DNA of 64,000 bases from Curtobacterium sp. MCPF17_002 (GCF_003234115.2 NZ_CP126251.1:124001-188000); one strand, 5' to 3'; positions 7,674 to 17,233 are shown, counted from the stretch's first letter. Translations and numbers: made by a program. The notes: generated by a model from the letters alone, not told the origin.

Positions 7674-8986
7674 CCGACGTGGTCGTGGTCGGCGGCGGGG
7701 TCGCCGGCCTCGTCGCCGCCAGGGACCTGGCGAAGGGCGGCGCGCACGTGGTGCTCGTCGAGGGCTCCGGCGTGCTCGGTGGGATGGTCCGCCGGCACAC
7801 CGTCGCCGGTCTCGACCTGGACATGGCGGCGGACTCGTTCGCCACGCGGAACGACGCCGTGGGTCGGCTGGCGATCGAGCTCGGTCTCGGCAACGACATC
7901 ACGACGCCGGACCCGCGGGGCGCCTGGCTGATGACCCGCGACGGCGGTGTCCACCCGATCCCGCAGACCGGCCTGCTCGGCATCCCCGGCTCCCCGATGG
8001 CGGCGGACGTGCTGGCCGTCGTCGGGCAGAAGGCGGCGTTCCGCGCGCAGATGGACTCCCTCCTGCCCTCCGTCGTCGGCGCGAAGGCCACCTCGCTCGG
8101 CGAGCTCGTCCGGAAGCGGATGGGGGAGCGGGTCCTCGACGACCTGGTCGTGCCGATCGTCGCCGGCGTGCACTCGACGCACCCCGATCACCTCGACCCA
8201 GACCGCGTCGCACCCGGGCTGCGGGCGGCGCTCCTCCGCGACGGCTCCCTCGCGCGGGCGGTCCTCGCGCTCCGTGCCCGGGCCACCGCCGGCTCGGCCG
8301 TGCAGGGAATCCGCGGCGGGATCGTCCGGCTCGTGGACGAACTCGTCGCCGACCTGGACACGTACCGGGTCGACGTCCGGCTGCACACGCGGGCGACGGC
8401 GATCGAGCAGCACGCGGTCGAGGTCGTCACCGCGGACGGCGAGACCGAACGGCTCCCCGCCGAGCACGTCCTCGCGTCGACGCCGGACCCGACCCGCACC
8501 ACCCCGGCGTCGCGGACGGGCATCGAGCTCGTGACGCTCGTGGTCGACCAGCCCGGGCTCGACGCCGCTCCGCGCGGGACGGGGATGCTCGTGCACCCCG
8601 ATGCCAGCAGCGTCGCGGCGAAGGCGATCACGCACGCCACCGTGAAGTGGCCGTGGCTCGCCGAGGCGGCCGCCGGCCGACACGTCCTGCGACTCAGCTA
8701 CCGGGCGGACGCGAGCGACGGGGCGGACACCGCCACCAGCCTCCCGGTCGACCCCGCGGATGCCACCGGGACCCGCGCCACCCGCGATGCGTCCGCCCTG
8801 CTGGGCGTCCCGATCACCCCGGGCGACGTCGTCGGTGCTGCCCGGGTCCGCTGGAACGGCCCGGACGCGACCGCGGCCGGTCTGGCCGAGGGGGTCGTCG
8901 GGATCGGCGAGGCGTCATCGGGTCGGGGTCTGGCCGGGATCGTGTCGGCGTCACGCGCTGCTGCTGGACGCATCCTGGATTCCTGA
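7670..8986 (+). CDS. hemY: Coproporphyrinogen III oxidase (oxygen-dependent, HemY family)
   Basis: 438 residues. FAD flavoprotein of the HemG/HemY/CgoX family; in Gram-positive bacteria using HemQ it oxidises coproporphyrinogen III to coproporphyrin III. The dinucleotide-binding motif is at the very N-terminus (VVVVGGGVAGLVAARDLAKGG), followed by VLVEGSGVLGGMV, and the FAD C-terminal signature is GIGEASSGRGLAGIVSASRAAA. The assignment as the copro-form (CgoX) rests on hemQ and the ferrochelatase in the same cluster. Starts at GTG 7670 overlapping the hemE stop. Confidence 0.93.
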   Translation: MTDVVVVGGGVAGLVAARDLAKGGAHVVLVEGSGVLGGMVRRHTVAGLDLDMAADSFATRNDAVGRLAIELGLGNDITTPDPRGAWLMTRDGGVHPIPQTGLLGIPGSPMAADVLAVVGQKAAFRAQMDSLLPSVVGAKATSLGELVRKRMGERVLDDLVVPIVAGVHSTHPDHLDPDRVAPGLRAALLRDGSLARAVLALRARATAGSAVQGIRGGIVRLVDELVADLDTYRVDVRLHTRATAIEQHAVEVVTADGETERLPAEHVLASTPDPTRTTPASRTGIELVTLVVDQPGLDAAPRGTGMLVHPDASSVAAKAITHATVKWPWLAEAAAGRHVLRLSYRADASDGADTATSLPVDPADATGTRATRDASALLGVPITPGDVVGAARVRWNGPDATAAGLAEGVVGIGEASSGRGLAGIVSASRAAAGRILDS

Positions 8987-9085
8987 GCGGACCGCACCGG
9001 GGCGGAGGGCTACTGTTGCAGGAACGCCGGACGTATTCCGTTCGGCGCATGACCACCGCACACTGACCCAACGGAGGAATCGCAC

Positions 9086-9340
9086 ATGCGAGGCAAGCTC
9101 CTGTTCGTCGCCGGCGCCGCACTCGGGTACGTCCTGGGATCGCGAGCCGGACGGGCGCGGTACGAGCAGATCAAGACCGTCAGCGGCAAGATCTGGAACA
9201 GCAACGGCGTCCAGAAGGGCGTCCACGTCGCCGAGGACTTCATCGCCGACAAGACCCCGGACGTCGCCGAGTTCGTCGGTGAGCAGACGAAGAAGGTCGT
9301 CCGCAAGGTCGGGCAGAAGAAGGACAGCGAGACCTCATGA
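9086..9340 (+). CDS. YtxH-like small membrane-associated protein
   Basis: 84 residues. Residues 1-20 (MRGKLLFVAGAALGYVLGSR) form a membrane segment with the GYVLGSRAGR motif typical of YtxH-domain proteins; the rest is basic and helical. The RBS GGAGG lies 8 nt before the ATG. It shares ATGA with the next gene. Function is unknown; YtxH proteins are linked to envelope stress in firmicutes. Its position inside the heme gene run is discussed as a finding. Confidence 0.85.
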   Translation: MRGKLLFVAGAALGYVLGSRAGRARYEQIKTVSGKIWNSNGVQKGVHVAEDFIADKTPDVAEFVGEQTKKVVRKVGQKKDSETS

Positions 9341-9795
9341 CGGACACCCGCGACCGCAAGCCGCGTTCGCTGTTCGGCCTGGTCGGTGACGTCCCCAAGC
9401 TCGTCAAGGAGCTGGTGACCGGTGAACTGAACCTGCTCAAGGCCGAGATGCTGACGAAGGCGAAGATCTTCGGTCTCGCCGCAGGGCTGCTCGTGGGCGC
9501 GCTCGTCATCGTCCTGTACGCGATCGGCGTGCTGCTGACCGCGGCCGTGATGGGTCTGGCGACGGTGATGCCCGCGTGGCTCGCCGCGCTCGTCATCGCC
9601 GTGGTGATGCTCATCATCGCCGGCATCCTCGGGCTCGTCGGTTGGAAGCGCTTCAAGAAGGGCCTCCCGCTCACGCCGAAGCGCACGATCGACAGCGTCA
9701 AGAACGACGTCAACGCGGTGAAGGGCCTCGGCAAGAAGCCGACCCCGCCGACCCAGTACGGCTCCCGCAAGCCGGACGTCGGCGGCCGTTTCTAG
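9337..9795 (+). CDS. Actinobacterial Holin-X family membrane protein
   Basis: 152 residues with two long hydrophobic helices (about 47-75 and 80-107) separated by MPAW, flanked by basic termini (RKPRSLFGLV and GWKRFKKGLPLTPKRTI). This matches the Putative Actinobacterial Holin-X / phage holin superfamily III profile (PF07332-like), whose members occur as ordinary chromosomal genes and are not evidence of a prophage. VPKLVKELVTGELNLLKAEM is the conserved amphipathic N-terminal helix. Overlaps the YtxH gene by 4 nt and precedes the DUF3618 gene, a common trio in actinobacteria. Confidence 0.85.
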   Translation: MTDTRDRKPRSLFGLVGDVPKLVKELVTGELNLLKAEMLTKAKIFGLAAGLLVGALVIVLYAIGVLLTAAVMGLATVMPAWLAALVIAVVMLIIAGILGLVGWKRFKKGLPLTPKRTIDSVKNDVNAVKGLGKKPTPPTQYGSRKPDVGGRF

Positions 9796-9849
9796 ACGCC
9801 GGCGGTCGCTCCGTGCGACCGGCGAACCCATCACCTCCGGAGGAACCAC

Positions 9850-10080
9850 GTGACCGATCAGCACGACGACCTGGCCGACCGCGTCGCGGCGACCCGAGCC
9901 CAGCTGTTCGACACCCTCGACGCGATCGAGGACAAGCTCAACGTGCCGAAGCAGATCGGCATCGCGGCGGCGAAGGTCAAGCGTGGGATCGACCAGAAGC
10001 CGGTGCCGTACCTGGCCGGGCTCGCAGCGGGCGTGGCGGTGGTCGGGGGTATCGTCGTGACGGTGCTCCGACGGCGGTAG
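9850..10080 (+). CDS. DUF3618 domain protein
   Basis: 76 residues. The first half (DRVAATRAQLFDTLDAIEDKLN) is the DUF3618 helix, followed by a basic stretch and a C-terminal membrane anchor (YLAGLAAGVAVVGGIVVTVL) ending in RRR. RBS GGAGGAA lies 6 nt before the GTG. Third member of the small envelope trio inside the heme locus. No enzymatic motif is visible. Confidence 0.85.
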   Translation: MTDQHDDLADRVAATRAQLFDTLDAIEDKLNVPKQIGIAAAKVKRGIDQKPVPYLAGLAAGVAVVGGIVVTVLRRR

Positions 10081-10175
10081 ACCGCCCGATCGGTGGTCGC
10101 CGGTGAGGAGTGCGAACTCCCTCGGCAGAGGGGGTCGAAGTCTTTCCCCTGGCAACCGATAGGACAATGGATTCC

Positions 10176-10916
10176 ATGAGCTCCACCGCGCCGTCCACAC
10201 CCGCGCCGGCACCCGTCCACGAGACGGACCCGTCCTCCGGCATCGACCCGAACCTGCTGACCGCGTACGCGCTCTGGGCGGTGTTCCGCCGGCCGCTCGG
10301 TCCGATCCACCGCGTCGGCGACGACGCCGTGGCCGAGCTCGACGCAGTGGTCGCCGCCGCTGCCGAGCGCGGCGTGACCATCCGCGGGTTCTACGACGTC
10401 TCCGGCTTCCGCGCCGACGCCGACGTCATGATCTGGCTGCACGGCGACGACGCGCAGGCCATCCAGGCCGTGCTGCGCGAGGTGCGTCGTACGGGCCTCT
10501 TCCAGGACGCCGAACCGGTGTGGCACGCGATGGCGATGCACCGCGAAGCCGAGTTCAACAAGCGGCACACCCCCGCCTTCCTGCGCGGCAAGGACCCCGA
10601 GGCGTGGATCACGGTCTACCCGTTCGTCCGCTCCTACGAGTGGTACCTGCTGCCCGAGGAAGAGCGCTCGACGATGCTCCGCGACCACGGTGTCGCCGGC
10701 GCGAAGTACCGCCGCGTCCTGACGAACACGATCGCCACCTTCGCGCTGAGCGACTACGAGTGGATCCTGCCGCTCGAGAGCCCGGACCTGGTGGACCTCG
10801 TCGACCTGATGCGCGACCTGCGCTACACCGAGGCGCGCATGCACGTGCGCGAAGAGGTCCCCTTCTTCACCGGTCGTCGGGTGACGACCGCCGAACTGCC
10901 GGAGGTGCTGTCGTGA
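10176..10916 (+). CDS. hemQ: Coproheme decarboxylase (HemQ/ChdC)
   Basis: 246 residues. Converts coproheme III to heme b using peroxide, the last step of the coproporphyrin-dependent pathway. Seen: the active-site loop VYPFVRSYEWYLLPEEE with the catalytic tyrosine Y148, and the proximal haem ligand H171 in MLRDHGVAGAKYRR. A Pro/Ala-rich lead of about 25 residues precedes the chlorite-dismutase-like fold. ATG at 10176 is preferred (AGGACA 8 nt upstream); an ATG three codons earlier (10167) is possible. Ends in a GTGA overlap with the ferrochelatase. Confidence 0.94.
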   Translation: MSSTAPSTPAPAPVHETDPSSGIDPNLLTAYALWAVFRRPLGPIHRVGDDAVAELDAVVAAAAERGVTIRGFYDVSGFRADADVMIWLHGDDAQAIQAVLREVRRTGLFQDAEPVWHAMAMHREAEFNKRHTPAFLRGKDPEAWITVYPFVRSYEWYLLPEEERSTMLRDHGVAGAKYRRVLTNTIATFALSDYEWILPLESPDLVDLVDLMRDLRYTEARMHVREEVPFFTGRRVTTAELPEVLS

Positions 10917-12148
10917 CCGACACCAGCCAGATCACGAACGGCCAGCTCGTCCTCGCCGCCACGGCCGCCGCCGCGTCGGGGCCGGAGCACGTCGAGGTCC
11001 CGACCGCGTACGACGCGATCCTGCTCGCCGGTTTCGGCGGCCCCGAGGGCCAGGACGACGTCATCCCGTTCCTCCGCAACGTCACGCGGGGCCGCGGCAT
11101 CCCGGACGAGCGGCTTGAAGAGGTCGCCCACCACTACCGCCACTTCGGCGGCGTGAGCCCGATCAACGCGCAGAACCGCGCGCTGAAGGCCGCGCTCCAG
11201 ACCGAGCTGGCCTCGCGCGGCATCGACATGCCCGTGCTGTGGGGCAACCGCAACTGGGAGCCCTACCTCGAGACGGCCTTCACCGAGGCCGCCGACAAGG
11301 GCTACAACAAGCTCATCGCGATCGCCACGAGCGCGTACTCGTCGTTCTCGAGCTGCCGGCAGTACCGCGAGGACTACGCCCGTGTCCTCGACGAGACGGG
11401 CCTGATCGACACCATCCAGATCGACAAGGTGCGCCAGTTCTTCGACCACCCGGGGTTCGTCCGTCCGTTCATCGACGGCGTCCGTGACGGCCTGGCGACG
11501 GCCATCGCCGAGAACGACGGTCTCGACGTGGCGACCGAGCTGCAGGTCCTCTTCTCGACGCACTCGATCCCCTCGACGGACGCTGCCAAGTCCGGTCCGG
11601 ACTACCGCGGCTTCGACGAGCACGGCGCGTACGAGGCCCAGCACGAGGCCGTCGCCCAGGTCGTCCTCGACCAGGCGTGGGCCGAGCTCCTCGAACAGCC
11701 GGAGCACGCGGCACTGCAGGGCACGTCGAAGCCGGCGTGGAAGCTCGTCTACCAGTCGCGCTCCGGCCCCCCGTCGCAGCCGTGGCTCGAGCCCGACATC
11801 AACGACTACATGAACGAGGACCTCAAGGGCGGCCCGACCCGCGCGGTGCTCATCGTCCCGCTCGGCTTCGTCAGCGACCACATGGAGGTCATGTGGGACC
11901 TCGACGAAGAGGCCACCGAGACCGCCGGTGAGCTCGGCTTCTGGTCCCTCCGCACGCAGACGCCGGGCGTCGACCCGGCGTACGTCGCCGGCCTGGTGGA
12001 CCTCGTGCTCGAGCGGGTCAACGGCACCCCGACGGCCGAGCGTCCGCACATGACCGACATCGGCCCCTGGTACGACGTGTGCCGCCCGGGTTGCTGCGAG
12101 AACGTGCGTGCCGGGTTCAAGCCCGCCGCGGCCGGACTGGCACCGTGA
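10913..12148 (+). CDS. hemH: Coproporphyrin III ferrochelatase
   Basis: 411 residues. Inserts Fe2+ into coproporphyrin III (CpfC). Seen: AILLAGFGGPEGQDDVIPFL at the start of the fold, FGGVSPIN, and the metal-site histidine in VLFSTHSIPSTD. Four cysteines stand where actinobacterial ferrochelatases carry a [2Fe-2S] cluster: one internal (FSSCRQYRED) and three near the C-terminus (DVCRPGCCENV). The cluster is inferred from the family. GTG at 10913 overlaps the hemQ stop, and its own stop overlaps hemC. Confidence 0.95.
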   Translation: MTDTSQITNGQLVLAATAAAASGPEHVEVPTAYDAILLAGFGGPEGQDDVIPFLRNVTRGRGIPDERLEEVAHHYRHFGGVSPINAQNRALKAALQTELASRGIDMPVLWGNRNWEPYLETAFTEAADKGYNKLIAIATSAYSSFSSCRQYREDYARVLDETGLIDTIQIDKVRQFFDHPGFVRPFIDGVRDGLATAIAENDGLDVATELQVLFSTHSIPSTDAAKSGPDYRGFDEHGAYEAQHEAVAQVVLDQAWAELLEQPEHAALQGTSKPAWKLVYQSRSGPPSQPWLEPDINDYMNEDLKGGPTRAVLIVPLGFVSDHMEVMWDLDEEATETAGELGFWSLRTQTPGVDPAYVAGLVDLVLERVNGTPTAERPHMTDIGPWYDVCRPGCCENVRAGFKPAAAGLAP

Positions 12149-13170
12149 CCGACGCGTCGAGCACGCCCGCACCGATCCGGCTCGGCACCCGTGCCAGCCG
12201 GCTCGCCGTGGCGCAGTCGCAGGACGTCGCCGACCGCCTCGCGAAGGCCTCGGGACGCACGGTCGAGCTCGTCACGGTGACCAGCGAGGGCGACACGAAC
12301 CGTGCATCGCTCGCGAGCCTCGGCGGGACGGGCGTGTTCGCCAGCGCGCTGCGCGAAGCCCTCGTCGCGGGCGAGGTCGACGTCCTCGTGCACTCCCTCA
12401 AGGACCTGCCGACCGCGCCGTACCCGGGGCTCACGATCTCCGCGGTGCCGAAGCGCGCCGACGCCCGTGACGTCCTGGTCGCCCGGAACGCCGCGACCAT
12501 CGACACCCTCCCCGAGGGCGCCAAGGTCGGCACGGGGTCGCCCCGTCGCGTCGCGCAGCTCAAGGCGAAGCGCCCCGACCTCGACGTGGTCGACATCCGC
12601 GGGAACATCGACACGCGCCTCGGACGGGTGGACGACGACCTCGACGCGGTCGTCCTCGCCGCCGCCGGCCTCGGCAGGATCGACCGGCTGGGCGCGGCCA
12701 CCGAGATGCTGGACCTCGGCTTCTGGCCGAGTGCGCCGGGTCAGGGGGCGCTCGCGATCGAGACCCGTGCGGACGAGACGGACCGGAACCTGCTCGCGGC
12801 ACTGAAGAAGATCGAGCACGCGCCCACCCGGCTCACGGTGTCAGCCGAGCGCGAGGTGCTCGCGAAGCTCGAGGCCGGCTGCTCCGCCCCGATCGGCGCC
12901 ACGGCCATCGTCGACGCGGAGATGCTGCTCGTCTCCGCCACGGTCTACCGGCCCGACGGCTCCGAGTACCGCACCGCCTCCCACGCGGCCGTGCTCGACG
13001 GTTCCGCGCAGGACCGCCTCGACGAGGCGCTCGAGGTCGGCGGCCGCGTGGCCGAGGAACTCCTCGAGAACGGCGCAGCGGACCTCGCCGACCTGGCCAC
13101 CTCGGTCGCCGAGGACACGACGGACGGCCCGCACACGGCCGGCCCCGGTCTGGCCACCCCGGCGGAGTAG
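12145..13170 (+). CDS. hemC: Hydroxymethylbilane synthase (porphobilinogen deaminase)
   Basis: 341 residues. Polymerises four porphobilinogens into hydroxymethylbilane. Seen: IRLGTRASRLAVAQSQ, VHSLKDLPT, GTGSPRRVAQLKAKRPDL and the dipyrromethane cofactor cysteine C246 in LEAGCSAPIGA. GTG at 12145 overlaps the preceding stop by 4 nt. The stop is TAG at 13168-13170, and a GGAG at 13164-13167 just before it can serve as ribosome binding site for hemD. Confidence 0.96.
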   Translation: MTDASSTPAPIRLGTRASRLAVAQSQDVADRLAKASGRTVELVTVTSEGDTNRASLASLGGTGVFASALREALVAGEVDVLVHSLKDLPTAPYPGLTISAVPKRADARDVLVARNAATIDTLPEGAKVGTGSPRRVAQLKAKRPDLDVVDIRGNIDTRLGRVDDDLDAVVLAAAGLGRIDRLGAATEMLDLGFWPSAPGQGALAIETRADETDRNLLAALKKIEHAPTRLTVSAEREVLAKLEAGCSAPIGATAIVDAEMLLVSATVYRPDGSEYRTASHAAVLDGSAQDRLDEALEVGGRVAEELLENGAADLADLATSVAEDTTDGPHTAGPGLATPAE

Positions 13171-13174
13171 GACG

Positions 13175-14044
13175 GTCACCACGGACCCGATCACCGACCG
13201 CGCGGAAAAAACGGCACGGGCTGCCGGGGCGCGAGCCGCCGGGGCCCGACCCGCGGTCGTCCTCGTTCCGCGGGGCGGCGCGTGGGGTGACCGGGTCGCG
13301 GCGGCCGCGCGGGAGCGCGGCCTCGACCCGGTGGTCGTCCCGCTCATCGCGGACGCTCCGCCCGCGGACCCCTCGGCACTCGACGCCGCGGTCCGTCGTC
13401 TGGTCGCCTCCGCACCGGCCGGGAGGCGCGACTCGCCACCCGCCGTCGGTGACGGAACCCCCATGGCCGGTTATGCGTGGTTGGTGGTGACCAGTGCGAC
13501 GGCGGTGCGCGTGATCACGGAACGGGTGACGCGCCTCCCGTCCGACCTGCGCGTGGCAGCGGTCGGCGAGCCGACCGCCCTGGCCGCGCACGAGGCGGGC
13601 TGGGTCGTCGACCTCGTCCCCGCCGACGCATCGGCGGCGGCGCTGGCAGCCGCCCTGCCGGACACCGACGGCACCGTCCTGTTCCCCCGCTCCGACCTCG
13701 CCGCCCCGACCCTCGTCGGCGCGTTGCGCGCACGCGGCATCGACGTCGACGACGTCGTCGCGTACCGTACCGTGGGGACCGGCGACGAGCCGATCACCCT
13801 CGATCCCCCGCCCGACGCCGTGCTCGTGACGAGCGGCAGCGTCGCCCGTCAGGTGGTGCGCCGGATGGCCCCGCTCGACCCCCGCACCGCGGTGGCGTGC
13901 ATCGGCCCCGGAACCGCGGCCGAGGCCCGCGCCGCCGGACTGCCCGTGCACGTGGTCGCACGCTCCCGATCCGCTGCAGCCCTGCTCGACGCCGTCGTCG
14001 AGTCCCTCGACCCATCCGTCCCCGAACAGGAAGGCCAACCGTGA
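13175..14044 (+). CDS. hemD: Uroporphyrinogen-III synthase, start codon uncertain
   Basis: Closes hydroxymethylbilane with D-ring inversion. The body ([88 protein letters not shown]) is a clear HemD. The first ordinary start in frame is GTG 13331, but the family's first strand and helix ([22 protein letters not shown]) are encoded upstream in the same frame, where no ATG, GTG or TTG occurs between the hemC stop and 13331. The coordinate given is a GTC at 13175, 7 nt after GGAG and followed by ACC as in the neighbouring GTGACC starts; ATC 13190 and ACG 13181 are alternatives. A base error G-to-C at 13177 would explain it. Its stop overlaps hemB. Confidence 0.8.
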   Translation, partial: VTTDPITDRAEKTARAAGARAAGARPAVVLVPRGGAWGDRVAAAARERGLDPVVVPLIADAPPADPSALDAAVRRLVASAPAGRRDSPPAVGDGTPMAGYAWLVVTSATAVRVITERVTRLPSDLRVAAVGEPTALAAHEAGWVVDLVPADASAAALAAALPDTDGTVLFPRSDLAAPTLVGALRARGIDVDDVVAYRTVGTGDEPITLDPPPDAVLVTSGSVARQVVRRMAPLDPRTAVACIGPGTAAEARAAGLPVHVVARSRSAAALLDAVVESLDPSVPEQEGQP

Positions 14045-15096
14045 CCGGCCGCTTCCCCCAGGTCCGCCCCCGTCGACTCCGCGCCACCCCCGCGATGCGA
14101 CGCCTCGTCGCCGAGACCCGGCTGCACCCCGCCGAGCTCGTGCTGCCGATGTTCATCCGCGAAGGGGCGACCGACGCCGTCGACATCTCGAGCATGCCGG
14201 GCGTCCAGCAGCACTCGCTCGACTCGTTCCGTCGGGCGCTCGGCGACGCCGCGGCCCAGGGCATCGGGGGCGTGAACCTGTTCGGTGTCCCGACGTCGAA
14301 GGACGCCGAGGGGTCCGGTGCGACCGACCCGGACGGCATCCTCAACGTCGCCATCCGGATCGCGAAGGAAGAGGTCGGCGACGCACTCGTCGTGCAGGCG
14401 GACCTCTGTCTCGACGAGTTCACCGACCACGGCCACTGCGGCGTCCTCGCAGCCGACGGCTCGGTCGACAACGACGCGACCCTGCTGCGGTACCGGGACA
14501 TGGCCGTCGTGCAGGCCGAGGCGGGGGCCGAACTCGTCTGCATGAGCGGGATGATGGACGGCCAGATCGCCGCCGCCCGCGACGCGCTCGACGGCGCCGG
14601 GCACACCGGCACCGCGCTGCTCGCGTACGCCGCGAAGTACGCCTCCGCGTTCTACGGCCCCTTCCGCGAAGCGGTGTCGTCCTCGCTCGTCGGTGACCGC
14701 CGCACGTACCAGATCGATGCGGCGAACGGTCGTCAGGGGCTCCGCGAGGTCGCGCTCGACATCGAGGAGGGCGCCGACGTCGTCATGGTGAAGCCGGCGA
14801 TGAGCTACCTCGACGTCCTCGCCGAGACCGCGGCGACCTCGCCGGTGCCGGTGTGGGCCTACCAGATCTCGGGGGAGTACGCGATGATCACGGCAGCCGC
14901 GCAGAACGGGTGGATCGACCGTGACGCCGCGGCGATGGAGTCGCTCGTCGGCATCAAGCGTGCCGGCGCCGACGCGATCCTGACCTACTTCGCGGTCGAC
15001 ATCGCACGGAAGCTCAACGACGAAGCGGGACTCCGCACCTCCGGCAGCACGGCGGGCGTCGCCGGCATCGCCTCGACCGGGAAGGCCCCCGAATGA
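14041..15096 (+). CDS. hemB: Delta-aminolevulinic acid dehydratase (porphobilinogen synthase)
   Basis: 351 residues. Condenses two 5-aminolevulinates to porphobilinogen. The two active-site lysines are K199 ([16 protein letters not shown]) and K251 ([14 protein letters not shown]). The metal-site segment reads [14 protein letters not shown], with Asp where zinc-type enzymes carry a second cysteine, which points to the Mg2+-dependent type. GTG 14041 overlaps the hemD stop and the end overlaps hemL (ATGA). Confidence 0.96.
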   Translation: MTGRFPQVRPRRLRATPAMRRLVAETRLHPAELVLPMFIREGATDAVDISSMPGVQQHSLDSFRRALGDAAAQGIGGVNLFGVPTSKDAEGSGATDPDGILNVAIRIAKEEVGDALVVQADLCLDEFTDHGHCGVLAADGSVDNDATLLRYRDMAVVQAEAGAELVCMSGMMDGQIAAARDALDGAGHTGTALLAYAAKYASAFYGPFREAVSSSLVGDRRTYQIDAANGRQGLREVALDIEEGADVVMVKPAMSYLDVLAETAATSPVPVWAYQISGEYAMITAAAQNGWIDRDAAAMESLVGIKRAGADAILTYFAVDIARKLNDEAGLRTSGSTAGVAGIASTGKAPE

Positions 15097-16442
15097 CCAC
15101 CACGGCAGCAGCCTCCACCAACGGCCAGCTCTTCAGCCGGGCGAAGAACAGCATCCCCGGTGGGGTGAACTCGCCGGTCCGCGCCTACGGGTCCGTCGGC
15201 GGGACGCCCCGGTTCCTCACGTCGGCGAAGGGTGCGTACGTCACCGACGCCGAAGGCCGCGAGTACGTCGACCTCGTCGCGTCCTGGGGTCCCGCGATCC
15301 TCGGGCACGCACACCCCGGCACGGTCGAGGCCGTGCAGCAGGCGGCCGCGCGCGGACTGTCGTTCGGGGCGTCCACCCCAGGTGAGACCGAGCTCGCCGA
15401 ACTCGTCAAGCAGCGGGTGTCGGTGGACGGCGACGGTCCGATCGAGAAGATCCGCATGGTCTCCACCGGCACCGAGGCGACGATGACCGCGATCCGCCTC
15501 GCCCGCGGCTACACCGGCCGGGACCTCCTCGTGAAGTTCGCCGGGCACTACCACGGTCACTCCGACTCCCTGCTCGCCGAGGCCGGATCGGGCGTCGCCA
15601 CCCTGGCACTCCCCGGCAGCGCGGGCATCACGGCCGAGACCGCCGCGCAGACCCTGGTGCTGCCCTACAACGACCTCGACGCCGTCCGTCGCGCGTTCGA
15701 CGAGCACTCCGAGCGCATCGCCGCCGTGATCGTCGAGGCCGCCGCCGCGAACATGGGCGTCCTCGCGCCGGACCGCGGGTTCAACCGGACCCTCGCGCAG
15801 ATCACCCAGTCGCACGGTGCGCTGCTCATCGTCGACGAGGTCCTCACCGGGTTCCGCGTCGGTTCCGCCGGCTGGTGGGGACTCGAGGCGTCGAAGGTCG
15901 TCCCCGACGGCGCCGGCTGGAAGCCCGACCTCGTCACGTTCGGCAAGGTCATCGGCGGCGGCATGCCGCTCGCCGCGCTCGGCGGTCGCCGCGAGGTGAT
16001 GGACTTCCTCGCGCCGCTCGGCCCCGTCTACCAGGCCGGCACGCTGTCCGGGAACCCGCTCGCGGTCGCCGCGGGCATCGCGACGCTCCGGGCCGCGACC
16101 GCCGACGTCTACGCGCACCTCGACCGCACCGCGGCGACGATCGCGACCGCCACCAGCGAGGCGCTCGCTGCCGAGGGCGTCGCCCACACCGTGCAGCACG
16201 CCGGGAACCTGTTCTCCTTCGCGTTCACGGAGACCGCCCCCCGGAACTACGACGACGTCCGGGCGCAGGAGGCCTTCCGCTACGCGCCGTTCTTCCACGC
16301 GATGCTCGACGCCGGGGTGACCCTGCCGCCGAGCGTGTTCGAGGCGTGGTTCGTCACGGCCGCCCACGACGACCGTGCCGTCGGACGCGTGCTCGACGCG
16401 CTGCCGGCCGCGGCGAAGGCGGCGGCAGCGGCGTCGGAGTGA
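15093..16442 (+). CDS. hemL: Glutamate-1-semialdehyde 2,1-aminomutase
   Basis: 449 residues. PLP enzyme converting glutamate-1-semialdehyde to 5-aminolevulinate, joining HemA to HemB. Seen: [13 protein letters not shown] at the N-terminus, [16 protein letters not shown] for phosphate binding, [11 protein letters not shown], and the PLP lysine K285 in [15 protein letters not shown]. The Ala-rich tail ([11 protein letters not shown]) is ordinary for the group. Last gene of the heme run, followed by a hairpin and a simple repeat before the convergent gene. Confidence 0.96.
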   Translation: MTTTAAASTNGQLFSRAKNSIPGGVNSPVRAYGSVGGTPRFLTSAKGAYVTDAEGREYVDLVASWGPAILGHAHPGTVEAVQQAAARGLSFGASTPGETELAELVKQRVSVDGDGPIEKIRMVSTGTEATMTAIRLARGYTGRDLLVKFAGHYHGHSDSLLAEAGSGVATLALPGSAGITAETAAQTLVLPYNDLDAVRRAFDEHSERIAAVIVEAAAANMGVLAPDRGFNRTLAQITQSHGALLIVDEVLTGFRVGSAGWWGLEASKVVPDGAGWKPDLVTFGKVIGGGMPLAALGGRREVMDFLAPLGPVYQAGTLSGNPLAVAAGIATLRAATADVYAHLDRTAATIATATSEALAAEGVAHTVQHAGNLFSFAFTETAPRNYDDVRAQEAFRYAPFFHAMLDAGVTLPPSVFEAWFVTAAHDDRAVGRVLDALPAAAKAAAAASE

Positions 16443-16449
16443 GCGCGGC

Positions 16450-16483
16450 GGAGCCGGGCTGGGCCGTGCGCCCGCCCGGCTCC
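16450..16483 (+). terminator. Hairpin after the heme operon
   Basis: 10-bp perfect stem (16450-16459 with 16474-16483) and a 14-nt loop, 7 nt after the hemL stop. There is no T-tract, so it may act with Rho or only stabilise the 3' end. Confidence 0.5.
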
Positions 16484-16538
16484 GTTCCCGTTCCCGGTTC
16501 CGGTTCCGTTCCCGGCTCCGGTTCCGTTCCCGGTTCCG
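16481..16538. repeat. Degenerate GGTTCC/GTTCCC tandem repeat
   Basis: About 58 bp built of 6-mers GGTTCC, GTTCCC and GGCTCC; the last two units form an 18-bp period with one difference. It lies between the convergent hemL and the next gene and encodes nothing obvious. Confidence 0.8.
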
Positions 16539-16544
16539 ATCACG

Positions 16545-17120
16545 TCAGGAGCAGTCGGCCTTCGTGAACGTCACGTCGAGCGTCTTCGAGGAGCCGTCGA
16601 ACGCGTAGGTGTACCGCATGTCCACGTCGTCGTCGAGGAGGTCCTTCGTCGACTTCGTCGAGCAGAGCGTCGGGCCGACCGCGTCGCGGACCGCTGCGGT
16701 GGTGATCGACGCCGGGTCCACGGAGTCCGAGACCGTGTAGTCGTAGTGGATCGCGGAGCCCTCGGCCTCGATGCCGGTCCAGGTCGTCACGGAGTCGACC
16801 TGCTTCGGGAGGTCGCTCTGCTCCCGGATCTGCTCGACCGCCTTCGACACCTTGTCCTCGGTGGAGCCACCGAACACCCCGCTGATCGCCTGGCGGACCA
16901 GGAACGCGACGACCACGGCGACGACGATGCCGACGAGGCTGATCAGCACGCGCTTGACGCGGGACTGCTTCGGCGGCGGCGCGTACGGCATGCCGGCGGG
17001 CGCGAACTGACCGTCGGGCTGGGGCTGCACGAACGGCTGAGCGCCCTGCTGCCCGCCCTGCTGCCTGCCCTGCTGCTGGTCGGGTCCGGAGCCCGGGTAC
17101 GGCGGCGGCGTGTTGGTCAT
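16545..17120 (-). CDS. Single-pass membrane protein with Pro/Gln-rich N-terminus
   Basis: 191 residues. Residues 1-50 are Pro/Gln/Gly-rich (QQQGRQQGGQQGAQPF), then RVKRVLISLVGIVVAVVVAFLV is one membrane helix at about 54-75. The rest is an extracytoplasmic domain of about 110 residues with three cysteine-to-serine-rich turns and ending in TKADCS; the two cysteines (TLCSTKS and ADCS) could form a disulfide. I do not recognise the family; DUF4333/DUF4878-type exported domains have a similar layout. Monocistronic and convergent with hemL. Confidence 0.75.
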   Translation of the reverse strand: MTNTPPPYPGSGPDQQQGRQQGGQQGAQPFVQPQPDGQFAPAGMPYAPPPKQSRVKRVLISLVGIVVAVVVAFLVRQAISGVFGGSTEDKVSKAVEQIREQSDLPKQVDSVTTWTGIEAEGSAIHYDYTVSDSVDPASITTAAVRDAVGPTLCSTKSTKDLLDDDVDMRYTYAFDGSSKTLDVTFTKADCS

Positions 17121-17233
17121 GGTGGTTCCCCCTCGTTGCGGTCCGCGGCGGGCACCGGTGTGCGGTGCCGGAGCCCTCCCCCGACACGCGCCGCGGACAC
17201 CTGGCGCGCGCCATTCAACCAGGTTCCCGCTCC

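Noticed and set aside
9337-9795. Holin-X gene as a sign of a prophage
   Set aside because: No other phage gene lies near; this family is a normal chromosomal gene in actinobacteria.
13204-13211. Programmed frameshift at the A6 run to supply a hemD start
   Set aside because: Neither other frame offers an ATG or GTG between the hemC stop and the A run, so a slip would not help.
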